Shown: positions 40,566 through 49,162 of the stretch, one piece after another | Layout: each line of letters opens with the position of its first letter | How positions within the stretch are numbered: the first letter of the stretch is position 1 | DNA from: Roseobacter litoralis Och 149 | GTDB lineage: Bacteria > Pseudomonadota > Alphaproteobacteria > Rhodobacterales > Rhodobacteraceae | DNA: 64,000 nt | Assembly (NCBI RefSeq): GCF_000154785.2 | Contig: NC_015730.1 | Location: 3,162,001-3,226,000, forward strand | Direction of reading: 5' to 3' | Translations under genes and position numbers: made by a program | The notes under the pieces: generated by a model | The model's input: the letters and a program-made list of their open reading frames with translations, nothing else | Told to the model about the DNA's origin: nothing | The model's database searches: none

Positions 40566-41552
40566 TTACTTGCTGTGGATTTGATCGGCGGGGATGTCGG
40601 CCCCGGCGTTTTCAATGAACCACTCTGCGGCACCTGGGTGCCAAGCGATCACACCGCCGTTTTTGTCCCAGTTTTCAGGCACAGTCGTGCGAGCGGCCTT
40701 GTGGATGTTCATCATACGCTCATTGTCTGACATGATGATATCGACCACCGCTTTGACAAAGCTGTTGGGCAGATCGCAGTTGGCAATCGCAAAGTTCCAC
40801 ATCGAAACCGAGCGTGCATCGGCTTGAAGCGTCGAATAGGTGCTTTCAGCAATCGCATAGGCCGCCACCGGGAAGGCTTCCATGATAGTTGCCTGCTCTT
40901 CTGCTGTGAACTCGATGATGTTCACATCCGTTTGCACTTCAAGCTGGCTGACCGCAGGAACGGGCACGCCCGCCGCAAAGGCAATCACGTCCAGCAAACC
41001 GTCCTGAAGCTGACCACCCAGATCGCTCCAGGATCCGTTGCGGCGCTCGTAGTTGACGCCAAGTGTGTCCATCATGCGCGGGAAATACGTGTCAGACGTT
41101 GAACCCGCGGGGCCAAACCCGATGCGCGCACCTTCAGGAATTTCGGCAATCGCCGTAATTCCGGAGGATGCAAGTGTCGTCACCGAGAATGGCGTTTGAT
41201 ACATCGGGAACATCGCGCATGAATTCGTCATTTGCAGTCCCGGTGCAATCGGGCTCTCGCCCGCGATGGCTTCGGCTGCCGGACCCATGGTCGTCATGCC
41301 GAATTGCGCGTCACCCGTGTGCACCAGCGCCATGTTCTGACCGGGGCCACCGGTGACTTCACCACCACCACTAATGCCCAATTCCTCTGCGACCAGATTC
41401 GCCCAGCCCGATCCGTATGCGAAATATGTGCCGCCCTGAGACGCGGTCGCAACCGTAAAGCTTTCGGGCCATCCCGTGCGGTCTTCATGACCATCGGCAA
41501 ATGCAGCTTGGCTCAGCAAGGCTGTTGCCACAATAATAGCGGGCGTTTTCAT
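40566..41552 (-). CDS. TAXI-family TRAP transporter solute-binding protein
   Basis: The 328-residue periplasmic receptor has a signal peptide (MKTPAIIVATALLSQAAFA) and the TAXI core motif TVATASQGGTYFAYGSGWA, plus GGPGQNMALVHTGDAQFGM and GPAGSTSDTYFPRMMDTLGV. It delivers substrate to the fused permease. ATG 41552 follows GGAGG closely; the longer frame would begin before the ribosome site. It is first in the two-gene operon and divergent from a GMC oxidoreductase. TAXI receptors bind glutamate or other carboxylates in some species; the ligand here is unknown. Confidence 0.92.
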   Translation of the reverse strand: MKTPAIIVATALLSQAAFADGHEDRTGWPESFTVATASQGGTYFAYGSGWANLVAEELGISGGGEVTGGPGQNMALVHTGDAQFGMTTMGPAAEAIAGESPIAPGLQMTNSCAMFPMYQTPFSVTTLASSGITAIAEIPEGARIGFGPAGSTSDTYFPRMMDTLGVNYERRNGSWSDLGGQLQDGLLDVIAFAAGVPVPAVSQLEVQTDVNIIEFTAEEQATIMEAFPVAAYAIAESTYSTLQADARSVSMWNFAIANCDLPNSFVKAVVDIIMSDNERMMNIHKAARTTVPENWDKNGGVIAWHPGAAEWFIENAGADIPADQIHSK

Positions 41553-41814
41553 ATAATCTTCCTCCACGTGTTCATTTCGGGCGCTTTTGGGTGCGCCACG
41601 CTTGTTATCTCCCGACGACCCGCGCCGAGTGTACTCTCGTAATTAGGCGTCATTTAGCCGCTAAGCAATCAGTATAAGGTAATTTTTGCCGATGCCTGAT
41701 CACATTCCTGATAAAGCCACCGCTCTGCGTCGCGCTCCCCGGAGGCTGCAATGCCCGTTCAAACGAGATTTCCGCGGGCGCGTTGACATCCTGAAGGCAA
41801 CGGGGCCTTACTAG

Positions 41815-41832
41815 TGTAACTATTCGGTTACA
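41815..41832. promoter_or_regulatory. Perfect 18-bp palindromic operator candidate upstream of the GMC gene
   Basis: TGTAAC-TATTCG-GTTACA has perfect 6-bp arms. It lies 16 bp upstream of the TTG start of the GMC oxidoreductase and about 26 bp downstream of a TTGACA (41783-41788) that could be a -35 box. Spacing and symmetry fit a TetR- or GntR-type repressor site, but no such regulator gene is in the window. Confidence 0.45.
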
Positions 41833-41848
41833 AATCTGAGGAGCGGTA

Positions 41849-43489
41849 TTGCTGGAGGTTTACGACTATATCATTGTGGGCGGTGGGTCTTCGGGTTGTG
41901 TCATGGCGGCGCGGTTGAGCGAGGATGAAAACACGTCAGTCTTGCTTTTGGAAGCGGGAGGGCTTGATCGTAATCCGCTGTTTCACATCCCCGCAGGCTT
42001 TGCCAAGATGACAAAAGGCATTGCATCCTGGGGCTGGTCCACCGTGCCCCAGAAAGGGCTGAACGGGCGATCGCTCTGGTACACGCAGGCCAAGGTCATC
42101 GGCGGCGGCTCTTCGATAAACGCGCAGATATATACGCGCGGCAACCCGCACGACTACGACAATTGGGCACAAAACCACAACTGCGATGGATGGAGCTATC
42201 ACGAGGTTCTGCCGTACTTCAAACGCTCTGAGGGTAATGAGGTCTTTTCCGACTTGTATCACAGCGAGGATGGGCCGCTTGGCGTGTCGATGCCGCGCGG
42301 TGCCCTACCGATCTGCACGGCGTTCATAGAAGCGGCGCAGGCGTGGGGTCTTCCGTATAATCCTGATTTCAACGGGGTACGTCAGGAAGGGTGTGGGTTT
42401 TATCAACTGACCCAGCGTGACGCCAGACGTTCGTCTTGTGCACGGGCTTTCCTGAAACCCGCCCAAGCGCGCGCCAACCTGACCCTGCGTACAGGCGTTG
42501 AAGTCTCGCGCATCAAGCTTGAAAGCGCCAAAGCGGTCGGGGTGATCCTGCGTGAAAACGGTGCTGATGTCCTGATCCGTGCGGACCGCGAAGTGATCAT
42601 TACATCCGGCGCCGTCGGCTCACCGCGCCTGTTGATGCATTCAGGCATTGGCCCTGCTGATCATCTGTGCAGCGTGGGCATTGATGTGACGCTTGATTTG
42701 CCCGGTGTTGGGTCAAACCTGCAGGATCACCTTGACCTTTGCACGATATCGCAATGCACCGGGCGGCATACCTACGACGGAACCGACCGCATTGATCGCA
42801 CTCTGTTGGCGGGTTTGCGGTATTATCTCACGAAAACCGGGCCTGCTACGGCATCTCTCTTTGAAACGGGGGGCTTTTGGTATGCAGACCCAGATACCCC
42901 TTACCCCGATCTTCAATTCCATCTGGGTCAGGGGTCGGGCATTGAGAAAGGGATCGTCAAGATAAATGGCGCAGGTGTCACGCTCAACAGCGCGCTGGTG
43001 CGGCCAAGGTCGCGTGGGTCTGTGCGGCTGGCGTCATCTGACCCCAATGTGCCGCCTCTGATTGATCCCAATTTTTGGGGTGACCCCTATGATCGGGAGA
43101 TGTCGTTAAAGGGTCTTGAGATCGCCCGCGAGATCATGGCGCAACCCGCCTTGTCAAAATACGTTGCAACCGAGGTCTTGCCGGGGCCATGCGCAACCAA
43201 GGAGGACCTGTTGCGCTATGCCATCAAGATCGCGAAAACTGACCACCACCCCGTCGGCACATGCCGGATGGGACAAGGGCCTGATGCTGTTGTCGACCCC
43301 GCGCTGCGCGTGATCGGGGTAAGTGGCCTGCGGGTCTGCGACGCGTCCATTATGCCCCGGATCAATGCGTCAAACACCAATGCCCCCACGATCATGATCG
43401 GCGAAAAGGCCGCGGATATGGTGCGGGGTCTTGCGCCTCTGCCTGCTGCGGAAATGAAGGCGAAAAGTGACGCGGACGCATCGGCGTAA
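41849..43489 (+). CDS. GMC-family FAD oxidoreductase (choline/alcohol dehydrogenase-like)
   Basis: The 546-residue flavoprotein has the N-terminal FAD-binding motif IIVGGGSSGCV (residues 8-18), the second GMC signature (TSGAVGSPRLLMHSGIG) and the C-terminal active-site region DHHPVGTCRMG with MPRINASNTNAPTIMIGEKAADM. It oxidises an alcohol substrate that cannot be named. The start is TTG (MLEVYDYIIVGGG) with GGAG upstream; no ATG precedes the FAD motif in frame. It diverges from the TRAP operon, so the transporter may import its substrate; this is inference from position only. Confidence 0.9.
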   Translation: MLEVYDYIIVGGGSSGCVMAARLSEDENTSVLLLEAGGLDRNPLFHIPAGFAKMTKGIASWGWSTVPQKGLNGRSLWYTQAKVIGGGSSINAQIYTRGNPHDYDNWAQNHNCDGWSYHEVLPYFKRSEGNEVFSDLYHSEDGPLGVSMPRGALPICTAFIEAAQAWGLPYNPDFNGVRQEGCGFYQLTQRDARRSSCARAFLKPAQARANLTLRTGVEVSRIKLESAKAVGVILRENGADVLIRADREVIITSGAVGSPRLLMHSGIGPADHLCSVGIDVTLDLPGVGSNLQDHLDLCTISQCTGRHTYDGTDRIDRTLLAGLRYYLTKTGPATASLFETGGFWYADPDTPYPDLQFHLGQGSGIEKGIVKINGAGVTLNSALVRPRSRGSVRLASSDPNVPPLIDPNFWGDPYDREMSLKGLEIAREIMAQPALSKYVATEVLPGPCATKEDLLRYAIKIAKTDHHPVGTCRMGQGPDAVVDPALRVIGVSGLRVCDASIMPRINASNTNAPTIMIGEKAADMVRGLAPLPAAEMKAKSDADASA

Positions 43490-43686
43490 CATCACACAGG
43501 CTCTGGCGGTCTGGACAGCGGGCCCAAACCCACGCCTGACGATTTCGCCGCCAGCGGCCACGACGTCGATCAAACGTTGCCGTTTCACCCATCTTCCACC
43601 CCGGCAGGTTCCTTCGCAGCTTGAGGCTCGGTCATCACGATGATAGCGGGTGGGGGTCGCCTTGAGTTTTAGCGGAGCGTTGAGAT

Positions 43687-44682
43687 TTGGAACAAGTACC
43701 GCGCGTTTCCATCATAATGCCGGCGCATAATGTTGAGGGCTTCATTGACGAAGCAATCGGATCGATTGTTGCCCAGTCTTATGCCTCCTTCGAACTCATC
43801 ATTGTCGATGACGCATCCACCGACGGCACAGCCGACATTCTTGCGGCGCGGCAAGACAGGTGGTCTCTGGAGCCCCAGCAACTCAGAGTTTTGAGGCAAC
43901 CGAACGGGGGTGCCTCCTCGGCACGCAACCGCGGTGTCGCTGAGGCAAAAGGCGAGCTTGTGGGCTTCATTGACGCGGATGATCGTTGGTCGCCCCAGAC
44001 CCTGACTCAGCTCGTGGGCGCTTTGGATGCGTTTCCCGAAAGTGATATCGCATGCCCCCTTTACCGGCGGATCGACGAGGACGGGCGCGAGGTCAACTAT
44101 CTGGGGGAGCCGGTCCATCTCACGCATACTCAGCAGAGTGAGGCAAAGTTCTTCGATGCAGGTGAGATGCTCATTGCAACGCCCGCCGAAAGCGCAACCG
44201 GCGTGCTTGTCCGTCGGGAGGCATTTGCGGCTGGCGGTGGTTTTGATACGGCCCTGAAATCAAACAATGATGTGGATTGCTGGCTGCGTATTCTGTGGGA
44301 GCGCAAATCCACGCTTGTGCAATGCCCACAGGCGCTCGTGGACTATCGCATCAGGTCGGCACAAATCACATCGAACGTGCGACGCATGCAGAAAGGTCAC
44401 GAGCAATTTCTCGGCAATCACCAACCATTGTTGCGCGAAATCGGTGTGTTTGCGCGAAGACGGCATTTTGGTCTGGTGCGCGCATACTGGTCATTGCTTG
44501 CAGCCCGGCAGGGCGATGTGTGGCTGGCATTCAGATATTGGATCAGCGCGCTTTTCTATTCGCCGCGTCTCGCATTGCCCGCCACACTGGGCAGCAGCGC
44601 AGCATTCGCCATCGCCAAGGCGGTTCTGCCATCTGCGATATGGCAATGGGTGAGCAAACTGCGCAAGCGTTTCCGAAGGTGA
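43687..44682 (+). CDS. Family 2 glycosyltransferase
   Basis: The 331-residue protein has a GT-A fold: N-terminal VSIIMPAHNVEGFIDEAIGS, nucleotide-binding IIVDDASTDGTADI, NGGASSARN and the metal-binding DADD in LVGFIDADDRWSP. The C-terminal third is basic with a possible membrane-associated helix. It transfers a sugar from a nucleotide donor to a surface polysaccharide or similar acceptor. TTG start (43687), with CGGAG about 10 nt upstream. It converges with the flippase gene. Confidence 0.85.
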   Translation: MEQVPRVSIIMPAHNVEGFIDEAIGSIVAQSYASFELIIVDDASTDGTADILAARQDRWSLEPQQLRVLRQPNGGASSARNRGVAEAKGELVGFIDADDRWSPQTLTQLVGALDAFPESDIACPLYRRIDEDGREVNYLGEPVHLTHTQQSEAKFFDAGEMLIATPAESATGVLVRREAFAAGGGFDTALKSNNDVDCWLRILWERKSTLVQCPQALVDYRIRSAQITSNVRRMQKGHEQFLGNHQPLLREIGVFARRRHFGLVRAYWSLLAARQGDVWLAFRYWISALFYSPRLALPATLGSSAAFAIAKAVLPSAIWQWVSKLRKRFRR

Positions 44683-44715
44683 TCCATAGTGGTCCTGTCC
44701 CTTCATCCCGGGCGC

Positions 44716-46140
44716 TTACAGGATACGTTTCAGAGCCTTTTGCGCTTCGTCGAACAGCACATTGCGCATCACGCAAACGCATAGAATAAAACCCACAGCA
44801 CCCGCCGCCGCAGCCACCAGCAATTGCACAATAGCATTCCCGGTCGCGACAAAGTACAACGCCATCGCCGCAGGTCCGGCCGTGCAACACATCAGCAGCA
44901 TAGCGTTCAGAACCACGCTCAAAAGCTGCCTTTTTTCATAGCCGGTGGAGCGTGCAAATGCACGGGTCTGGCGCATGGCGTCGATGACATATGAAATCGC
45001 GAGGGCGACGCACACCGCTTCAAGGGAGATCAATGCACCACCACTGGCCAACGCCACACGCGTGATATGATGTTGAACGTCAAGGCGCGTGCTGAGACGC
45101 AATTCACCTAAAGCAATAAACAGGGCCTGATTCATCTGCGTGAAGGGCCGCGCGATACCGATCAGGGCCAAGAGCTGAACGATAACGGGTGCCGCATCCC
45201 ACCCGGGGCCAAGAACGACGCGACACAGCGGGTCCGCAAGGATTGCGATCATTGCGAAGGCTGGCCAGATCAATGCGGTCAGAAGCTCCACTTTCTTGAG
45301 ATAAATCGTTGCAGGGTGATGCTTGTTCTTGATCGCCTGAACAAAAGCCGGGTGGATCACGGGGCTCATGCTGTTGAGAAATATCTTGTCGAAGAGCTTC
45401 ACGACCTGATCAGCCCGGTTGTAGATCCCAAGTGTCGCAACGCCGAGAAAGCCGGAAATCGCCCCCATGATGCCCAGCTCGCTCAGGTGGCGGATCACCT
45501 GATTTCCGCTCAGGCGCGCACCGTCTTCTATCAGACTACGCCACCCTGTCATGCGCGGTGCAGGTACCGTCTCTTTACGTCTGGCAATGGCAAACATGAT
45601 AAACGAAACGATCTGTTCCGCCAGCAGCCCCGCCGCAAGTGCAGCCGGACCAGCCCCATAGAGCGCGGCAACGATTGAAACGCCGCAGCGGATCCATGCA
45701 CCAAAAACGTTGACCACGGAAATCAGCCCGAACCGCATGCTCTGCATCAGGGGGATGTTGAACAGCAATTCGAGCGGCCCAAGCAACACTGAGGCTGCGA
45801 ATATCCACAGCGTCAGGTTCAATGACGGCGGCACCAGCGCATCGGGCAGCAGCAGCACAATTCCCAGAAAGCCCGCCCCGACCAGACAGGCAGAGGCCAG
45901 CGCCAAGCCGAAAGCCTCACCGTGGCGATGCGGGTCCAGCGACGGGCTGTTCAGTAATTGGGTCTTTATGCCAAGATCGGCGAGGGAAACCGCCATCTGG
46001 TGGGCGACAGCGGCAAGGGCGAACAATCCGAATTCAGCCGGCGTCAACAGCCGCGACAAGACCAAGAGGGTGACCGCATGGGCGGCCAGAACGGCAGGAC
46101 GGCTCAGGATCCTGTCGCGTATCGCCCGACGCAGGCTCAT
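44716..46140 (-). CDS. Polysaccharide flippase/export membrane protein (Wzx/MATE-like)
   Basis: The protein of about 474 residues has around 12-14 hydrophobic helices and begins MSLRRAIRDRILSRPAVLAA, followed by SRLLTPAEFGLFALA, a hallmark of Wzx-type polysaccharide transporters (LLxPxEFG). It probably flips lipid-linked sugar units across the inner membrane. A GTG start at 46176 would add 12 residues; neither start has a good ribosome site, and I chose the one matching the family N-terminus. It follows a glycosyltransferase gene on the same strand. Confidence 0.78.
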   Translation of the reverse strand: MSLRRAIRDRILSRPAVLAAHAVTLLVLSRLLTPAEFGLFALAAVAHQMAVSLADLGIKTQLLNSPSLDPHRHGEAFGLALASACLVGAGFLGIVLLLPDALVPPSLNLTLWIFAASVLLGPLELLFNIPLMQSMRFGLISVVNVFGAWIRCGVSIVAALYGAGPAALAAGLLAEQIVSFIMFAIARRKETVPAPRMTGWRSLIEDGARLSGNQVIRHLSELGIMGAISGFLGVATLGIYNRADQVVKLFDKIFLNSMSPVIHPAFVQAIKNKHHPATIYLKKVELLTALIWPAFAMIAILADPLCRVVLGPGWDAAPVIVQLLALIGIARPFTQMNQALFIALGELRLSTRLDVQHHITRVALASGGALISLEAVCVALAISYVIDAMRQTRAFARSTGYEKRQLLSVVLNAMLLMCCTAGPAAMALYFVATGNAIVQLLVAAAAGAVGFILCVCVMRNVLFDEAQKALKRIL

Positions 46141-46273
46141 AGGACTTGACGAACGGTCAATGAGGATGGCGCGCACCTTCGTTCAGCGGACTGAGCAGCC
46201 ACCGGGATAACAAGGCGCAAGGCACGTTTTACGCAATCGCGGCGGTATGTAATTCCCCTGCCTGACAATGCCA

Positions 46274-47335
46274 TCAACATTGTTTGGTCGGAAGGGTCGT
46301 TTGACGCAGAAGACGCCGCATCGTCCGCGACCTGAGCGGATGATAGGATATACCATAATGAGTTTTGGGATCCATATCTTCGAACTTGGGCGGCTTATTG
46401 CGTCTGACATTTGCCCCGGATGTGCGAATAAAACGGTAGGCAAAATCTCGCAGGCGATAGATGGAATAGGCCATGGTGGAGGAGGCGTTAATGCGCAATG
46501 CCCCTGAAATTTCGGACACGGCCTTGGCTATATTTCCAGCTCTCGCGCTTGCAATCGCCAGTTCAGCCCTCGCCTGAGACTGCGCCAGATGCATGACATT
46601 TTCAGGTACGTCAGGATGCCGCTGAGAAACGATATCCAGCATTTTCAGCCGCGCCAACGCCATGCGCACGTGGTTTCTGGACATCGACTCGTGATCGTAC
46701 CGATAGCCCGTCATGTATTCGGGAACGACGCCAACGATCCAATCATGCGAGACAAGGATTTGAAGCAGATAATCTTCGCACCCTACCCTGTTCAATTCCA
46801 TCGAATAGCCGCCAACCTGCTCGAAAGCGCGGCGTCTGACCATGATCGAACTGCCGTTTCCCACGCAATTATACAGCAATGAGGCACAGAAAACATCACC
46901 AGACCAGCAGGTTACAGCACCATCGCGGATCAGGTAATCCCATTGATCAATCCGTCGGAAAAGCGTGTAGACCATGCCCATGTCCTCGCCGCCCGCCGCA
47001 AACACATCAAGCTGCTTTTGGATCTTGTCGCAGTGCCAGATATCATCCGCATCCAGAGGGGCTATGAACGCACCTGAACCAGCCCGCGCCCCGGTATTGC
47101 GCGCCGGGCATAATCCACAGTTCGCTGTGACAACAATTGAGACCCGATCATCCTGCTGCGCATGATGACGTGCGATGGCCTCGGTGCCATCCGTCGCGCC
47201 ATCCACCACAACGATGATTTCAAGGTTTTGATAAGACTGTCCGCGCGCGCTGTTCAGGGTGGTGCCGATTGTTGCTTCGGCATTATATGCCGGTATGACA
47301 ACTGTCACCAAGGTCTCAACTTCTGACAGTTTCAT
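46274..47335 (-). CDS. Family 2 glycosyltransferase
   Basis: The 353-residue GT-A protein shows VTVVIPAYNAEATIGTTLNS, IIVVVDGATDGTEAI, NTGARAGSGAF and the metal-binding DADD in IAPLDADDIWH. Its plan parallels the GT at 43687 but similarity is modest. ATG 47335 is preferred over an in-frame TTG at 47362. The C-terminus is strongly basic. With the flippase it forms a small surface-polysaccharide group; sugar and acceptor are unknown. Confidence 0.85.
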   Translation of the reverse strand: MKLSEVETLVTVVIPAYNAEATIGTTLNSARGQSYQNLEIIVVVDGATDGTEAIARHHAQQDDRVSIVVTANCGLCPARNTGARAGSGAFIAPLDADDIWHCDKIQKQLDVFAAGGEDMGMVYTLFRRIDQWDYLIRDGAVTCWSGDVFCASLLYNCVGNGSSIMVRRRAFEQVGGYSMELNRVGCEDYLLQILVSHDWIVGVVPEYMTGYRYDHESMSRNHVRMALARLKMLDIVSQRHPDVPENVMHLAQSQARAELAIASARAGNIAKAVSEISGALRINASSTMAYSIYRLRDFAYRFIRTSGANVRRNKPPKFEDMDPKTHYGISYHPLRSRTMRRLLRQTTLPTKQC

Positions 47336-47558
47336 CTTATCCACGCCTATGCACCGAACCAAGCCGAGCTTATCAATCTAGATCGCCGCATTGGAAAGGG
47401 AAAAATGCGCCTCCGGACATCACCCCACTATAATCCGCTCGATTTTTTAAAAATTCTTAAAGGACCGGGGGTTTTATGCTGATCCGGCGTTTTTGGTGCG
47501 CGCTGCTACTTTGATCAGGCTTTGCGCCACAACCCCAGCGACGAACGCAAATCCAATC

Positions 47559-47604
47559 AAAACGCCATAGTGCACCGGCGTTTGGCAGGTGCACTATGAT
47601 GGCG
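47559..47604 (-). terminator. Intrinsic terminator downstream of hemA
   Basis: On the minus strand a stem made from CGCCATCATAGTGCACC and GGTGCACTATGGCG (3-nt bulge, 11-nt loop) is followed by TTTT. It begins 42 nt after the hemA stop. The position, GC content and T run fit a rho-independent terminator that ends the whole nir-hemA arm. Confidence 0.75.
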
Positions 47605-47645
47605 GCTCAGCGCATCGATGAAATGGCTGAGTACCCTAAGCGACG

Positions 47646-48860
47646 TCAGGCAACCGCCCGGTTCAACGCGCATTGCGACCAAAGATCGGACAGCGCGCCG
47701 ACAAGCCGGTCGATATCTGCGTCAGTGTGCAATGGCGACGGCGTGATCCGCAGCCGTTCCGTGCCTTTTGGCACCGTTGGGTAATTGATCGGCTGCACGT
47801 AGATGCCGTGTTGTTCCAGCAGGGTGTCGCTGAGGAATTTGGCTTTGAACGGGTCACCAACCATCACCGGTACGATGTGGCTGGGGTTGTCCAGATGGGG
47901 CAGGCGCATCGCATCAAGGCGCGTGCGCAGCTTGGCGACATTGGCCTGTTGACGGCGGCGTTCCAGATCACTGCGGCGCAGATGCCGGATGGAAGTCAGC
48001 GCACCCGCGGCCAATGCCGGCGGCAAGGCTGTGGTAAAGATGAACCCGCTGGCAAAAGAGCGCACGAAATCGCACATCACGGCTGATCCCGCGATATAGC
48101 CGCCCATGACGCCAAAGGCCTTGCCCAATGTGCCCTCGATCAGGGACACGCGGTGCGCCAGCCCCTCGCTTTCGGCAATGCCGCCGCCTTGCGGGCCATA
48201 AAGCCCAACCGCGTGCACCTCATCGAGATAGGTCATGGCCCCATGCGCCTCGGCCACATCGAGGATTTCCGCGATGGGTGCTATGTCACCATCCATGGAA
48301 TAGACCGATTCAAAGGCAATCAGGCGCGCGCCTCCTTTCGGCAGCGCCTCGAGCTTGCGATTGAGGTCTTCGGGGTCGTTGTGTTTCCAGATAACCTTGT
48401 CCGCGCGGCTGTGGCGGATGCCTTCGATCATGCTGGCATGGTTCATTTCATCCGAAAGAATGGTGCAACCGGGCAGAAGCGCACCCAACGTGCTGAGGCT
48501 GGCCCAGTTGGACACATAGCCCGAGGTAAAAAGCAGTGCGGCTTCCTTGCCATGCAAATCTGCCAGTTCGGCCTCAAGCGCGACGTGCTGCGTCGCGGTG
48601 CCTGAAATGTTGCGCGTGCCCCCGGCACCGGCCCCGTCCTGCAGCGCAGCATCCGCCACCGCCTGACGCACGAATGCCGATTTGCCCATCCCCAGATAAT
48701 CGTTGGAACACCAGACCGTCACGGGCCGCGCCTTGTCTGCCCCATGCATCGTGGCGTGGGGCGCATCGGTGGCGTCCCGTTCCAGCTCCGCAAAAACGCG
48801 GTAGTTCCCTTCGGCGCGCAGTTGGTCCAGTTTATCAGCGAAAAAGGCGTCGTAGTTCAT
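47646..48860 (-). CDS. hemA: 5-aminolevulinate synthase
   Basis: Condenses glycine and succinyl-CoA to 5-aminolevulinate, the first committed step of tetrapyrrole synthesis in alphaproteobacteria. The 404-residue PLP enzyme starts [20 protein letters not shown] and has [20 protein letters not shown], the AspxxHAVG site ([12 protein letters not shown]) and the PLP lysine in [17 protein letters not shown] lies 7 nt before the start. An NNR-type box sits about 55 bp upstream, so this copy is probably induced during denitrification to feed heme d1 and c synthesis. Alphaproteobacteria often hold more than one hemA; a housekeeping copy elsewhere is likely. Confidence 0.93.
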   Translation of the reverse strand: MNYDAFFADKLDQLRAEGNYRVFAELERDATDAPHATMHGADKARPVTVWCSNDYLGMGKSAFVRQAVADAALQDGAGAGGTRNISGTATQHVALEAELADLHGKEAALLFTSGYVSNWASLSTLGALLPGCTILSDEMNHASMIEGIRHSRADKVIWKHNDPEDLNRKLEALPKGGARLIAFESVYSMDGDIAPIAEILDVAEAHGAMTYLDEVHAVGLYGPQGGGIAESEGLAHRVSLIEGTLGKAFGVMGGYIAGSAVMCDFVRSFASGFIFTTALPPALAAGALTSIRHLRRSDLERRRQQANVAKLRTRLDAMRLPHLDNPSHIVPVMVGDPFKAKFLSDTLLEQHGIYVQPINYPTVPKGTERLRITPSPLHTDADIDRLVGALSDLWSQCALNRAVA

Positions 48861-48915
48861 GCAGGTCTCTCCCCCGGGGTTTTACCTATCAAACCGGGCG
48901 CGCGCGCCCATGGCC

Positions 48916-48929
48916 TTGACCTTGGTCAA
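48916..48929 (-). promoter_or_regulatory. NNR/DNR-type box upstream of hemA
   Basis: TTGAC-CTTG-GTCAA is a perfect FNR/NNR-family palindrome. Its centre lies about 62 nt before the hemA ATG, placing a -41.5 activated start about 20 nt upstream of the ATG. It overlaps the last codons of the preceding membrane-protein gene. Confidence 0.75.
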
Positions 48930-49162
48930 GTGCCCTCGTCTGCCTCATCCATTAAATGGCGCGCCCAGCGGCCTGCAGCCCATGCGGCCGGAACACCCAG
49001 AACGACGGACAGCTTCAACGCCGTCAGCGGGTTCAGCGTGTCCAACCCCACAACCGGTGCCATCAGGCTGAGCATGAAGAGGTTGATCGCCACCGCACCG
49101 GCCGCAAACGGATACATCAACAGCGCCAGTTTCCACACAGGCCAGGGGCGGTCATCGCTCAT
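48926..49162 (-). CDS. Small two-helix membrane protein of the nir cluster (unknown function)
   Basis: The 78-residue protein begins MSDDRPWPVWKLALLMYPFA and has two membrane helices (about residues 11-36 and 45-65), ending in an acidic tail. Its ATG overlaps the chelatase-like gene stop by 4 nt (ATGA), so it is translated with it. I do not recognise the family. Placement at the end of the heme d1 operon suggests a role in heme or redox protein assembly, as inference only. A longer in-frame start upstream lies inside the neighbouring gene and is unlikely. Confidence 0.65.
   Translation of the reverse strand: MSDDRPWPVWKLALLMYPFAAGAVAINLFMLSLMAPVVGLDTLNPLTALKLSVVLGVPAAWAAGRWARHLMDEADEGT

Noticed and set aside
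47474..47575. 33-codon minus-strand frame with a hydrophobic segment, GTG start
   Set aside because: Its start codon lies inside the hemA terminator hairpin and no ribosome site is seen, so it is more likely non-coding.
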